A stretch of DNA of 6,872 nucleotides from Gammaproteobacteria bacterium UBA3498 (lineage in GTDB: Bacteria > Pseudomonadota > Gammaproteobacteria > Pseudomonadales > Pseudohongiellaceae), in the NCBI GenBank assembly GCA_002377605.1, contig DFQD01000154.1, forward strand, positions 1-6,872, in the 5' to 3' direction. Shown one piece after another: positions 5,769 to 6,872 of the stretch. The notes beneath the pieces are model-generated. The model saw only the letters and a program-made list of their open reading frames with translations, was not told the DNA's origin and did no database searches. The translations under genes were made by a program, and so were the position numbers. Numbering within the stretch: the stretch's first letter is position 1; every line of letters starts with the position of its first letter.

Positions 5769-5781
5769 CCTTTTACACTCA

Positions 5782-6693
5782 ATGTTAAAGCAACGAACGC
5801 TTAAAAATGTAATTCGCGCAACTGGCGTTGGCTTGCACACCGGAGAAAAAGTATACCTGACTCTCCGTCCGGCTCCTGTGAATACCGGTATTATTTTTAC
5901 TCGGGTTGATCTTGATCCTGCGATCCAAATTGAGGCACGTGCTGCAAACGTTGGTGATACCACGCTTTCAACAACCCTGGCTAAAGATGGCGTTCGAATA
6001 TCAACTATCGAACATTTAATGTCAGCCATGTCAGGATTAGGCATCGACAATTGCTACGTCGATGTTAGCGCTCCTGAAGTACCAATAATGGATGGCAGTG
6101 CCGGTCCATTTGTTTTTCTGATTCAGTCCGCTGGAATAGAAGAACAACCTGAATTAAAGAAATTCATAAAGATTAAACGCCCCATTAAGTTGGAGCAGGA
6201 CGACAAATCCGTAAGTCTTGAGCCATTCGATGGCTTTAAGGTTAGTTACACACTTTTGTATGATCATCCTGTGTATAAGAAGTACACGAAGAGTGCCTCC
6301 ATAGACTTTTCCAGCACTTCATTTGTGAAGGAAGTAAGCCGAGCTCGCACTTTTGGATTCATGCACGAATTTGAAGAACTAAGGAACAGAAATTTAGCAC
6401 TTGGGGCAAGCATGGATAATGCTATCGCAGTAGGTGACTATAAAGTCCTTAATGAAGATGGTTTGCGTTACGAAGACGAGTTCGTGAAGCACAAAATCCT
6501 TGATTCTATTGGAGATTTATATCTTTTAGGTAACAGCCTTATCGGCGAATTTAAGGGACATAAATCTGGACATGCTCTCAATAATGCTTTATTAAGAATG
6601 CTCGAAGTTAATGAAGACGCTTGGGAAATTGTCAGTTTCGATAACGAGACAATCGTTCCTATTTCCTACATGAAACCAGTGTTAGCGGCTTAA
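5782..6693 (+). CDS. lpxC: UDP-3-O-acyl-N-acetylglucosamine deacetylase
   Basis: It is a cytosolic zinc amidase that removes the acetyl group from UDP-3-O-acyl-GlcNAc, the committed step of lipid A synthesis. The 303 residues compare with 305 in E. coli. It begins with the classic MLKQRTLKN, followed by ATGVGLHTGEK (13-23). The zinc ligands are His78 (in STIEHL), His237 and Asp241 (in KHKILDSIGD). The general base is Glu77 and the catalytic His264 lies in KSGHALNN. PIMDGSAGPFVFLIQ and SRARTFGFM are also present. Alanine 209 replaces the second glycine of the LGGS motif found in E. coli and Pseudomonas, in the acyl-chain passage. The C-terminus is PISYMKPVLAA, Pseudomonas-like but ending near the VLA of the E. 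coli FtsH degron. It lies 441 nt after ftsZ with its own candidate promoter, so independent control is likely. Confidence 0.98.
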   Translation: MLKQRTLKNVIRATGVGLHTGEKVYLTLRPAPVNTGIIFTRVDLDPAIQIEARAANVGDTTLSTTLAKDGVRISTIEHLMSAMSGLGIDNCYVDVSAPEVPIMDGSAGPFVFLIQSAGIEEQPELKKFIKIKRPIKLEQDDKSVSLEPFDGFKVSYTLLYDHPVYKKYTKSASIDFSSTSFVKEVSRARTFGFMHEFEELRNRNLALGASMDNAIAVGDYKVLNEDGLRYEDEFVKHKILDSIGDLYLLGNSLIGEFKGHKSGHALNNALLRMLEVNEDAWEIVSFDNETIVPISYMKPVLAA

Positions 6694-6698
6694 TCCGT

Positions 6699-6773
6699 TA
6701 CACTTTCCTAACTGGCTGATCTACAAGGATAAAATTAGTTAGGCGTTGGAGTTTCTGCAAAACCCCAAGTGTA
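6699..6773 (+). repeat. Nested inverted repeats in the lpxC 3' gap
   Basis: TACACTT (6699-6705) is complementary to AAGTGTA (6767-6773). Inside it CCTAACT (6707-6713) pairs with AGTTAGG (6737-6743). A third hairpin, TTGGAGTTT (6746-6754) with AAACCCCAA (6760-6768), has one A-C mismatch and a 5-nt loop, and competes with the outer stem for two bases. No T-tract follows any stem. The gap thus folds well but shows no standard terminator; it could be a readthrough or mRNA-protecting structure between lpxC and the next gene. Confidence 0.35.
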
Positions 6774-6803
6774 TTAACAGGGTGTCAGAGAAACGCTTAA
6801 TAA

Positions 6804-6872
6804 ATGAAGTTAATTCTTGTTGATGAACGTCACGGTCAAACTAAGACTATTGTCCTTAAAGGTTGGCTAAAA
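6804..6872 (+). CDS. Probable M23-family metallopeptidase, N-terminal 23 codons only
   Basis: ATG at 6804 opens a frame that runs off the window end with no stop; the visible product begins MKLILVDERHGQTKT and continues IVLKGWLK. From memory this type of start (a short strand, an ArgHisGly turn, then a Leu-rich strand) resembles peptidoglycan M23 endopeptidases lying downstream of lpxC in several gammaproteobacteria. The catalytic HxH and HxxxD region lies outside the window, so the family call rests on this start and on context. In Pseudomonas aeruginosa, as I recall, a DUF721 gene lies between lpxC and this peptidase; here the 110-nt gap leaves no room for one. Upstream there is only a weak GAG-type ribosome binding site (CAGAGAAA). 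The start codon is probable but not certain. Confidence 0.55.
   Translation, partial: MKLILVDERHGQTKTIVLKGWLK

Larger units (their letters stand above)
5341..5781 (+). other. Long ftsZ-lpxC intergenic region, lpxC leader
   Basis: These 441 nt contain no convincing protein gene and no obvious intrinsic terminator for ftsZ. What can be seen is a perfect 8-bp inverted repeat (5461-5501), a sigma70-like promoter (5515-5543) flanked by an 11-bp near-identical direct repeat, a dyad at 5587-5600, a bulged hairpin (5690-5707), a 14-bp palindrome on TATAAT (5706-5719) and a 13-codon ORF with a Shine-Dalgarno sequence (5696-5737). If P1 is real, lpxC has a leader of about 230 nt. The length and density of symmetric elements suggest that lpxC expression is set partly independently of ftsZ. 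Longer frames on the opposite strand run into ftsZ or lpxC and look like shadows. Confidence 0.6.

Noticed and set aside
5640..6050. 136-codon minus-strand frame over the lpxC leader and 5' end
   Set aside because: Mostly antisense to lpxC; the part outside it is too short and shows no coding features.

Overview
The window is the distal part of a division and cell wall (dcw) cluster from a gammaproteobacterium, with all genes on the + strand: murC (5' end cut off), ddl, ftsQ, ftsA, ftsZ and lpxC, then the first 23 codons of what is probably an M23-family peptidase gene. The gene order, the placement of lpxC after ftsZ, and proteins that read much like the Pseudomonas versions (FtsA, FtsZ and LpxC especially) point to a Pseudomonas- or Cellvibrio-like gammaproteobacterium with fairly low GC (low forties per cent by eye). 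I cannot name a genus. All complete genes look intact, with full-length domains and the expected catalytic residues.

Layout. Positions 1-1032 hold the C-terminal two thirds or more of MurC. A 56-nt spacer with a 9-bp inverted repeat leads to ddl (1089-2033). ddl overlaps ftsQ (2030-2842) by an ATGA junction. ftsA (2904-4139) follows after 61 nt, and that gap is filled exactly by a 20-codon reading frame joined to both neighbours by TAATG junctions. ftsZ (4189-5340) follows after 49 nt with a strong ribosome binding site. A long 441-nt intergenic region (5341-5781) separates ftsZ from lpxC (5782-6693). It holds a good sigma70-type promoter candidate, several hairpins and palindromes, and no convincing protein gene. 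A 110-nt gap with nested inverted repeats leads to the partial last gene at 6804.

How the genes work together. MurC adds L-Ala to UDP-MurNAc and Ddl makes D-Ala-D-Ala, both for the peptidoglycan precursor. FtsQ is the inner-membrane divisome linker, FtsA anchors FtsZ to the membrane, and FtsZ forms the division ring. LpxC commits UDP-acyl-GlcNAc to lipid A. The cluster therefore couples wall precursor supply, septation and outer-membrane synthesis. The murC-to-ftsZ genes look like one tightly packed transcription unit, whereas lpxC looks able to be expressed from its own leader.

Most unusual points. These are the micro-ORF bridging ftsQ and ftsA, a terminator-like 9-bp hairpin inside the end of ftsQ, and the structured lpxC leader, which has a 14-bp palindrome centred on a perfect TATAAT and a tiny ORF with its own Shine-Dalgarno sequence. 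The genes themselves are conventional; the novelty, if any, is in these small regulatory or coding elements.
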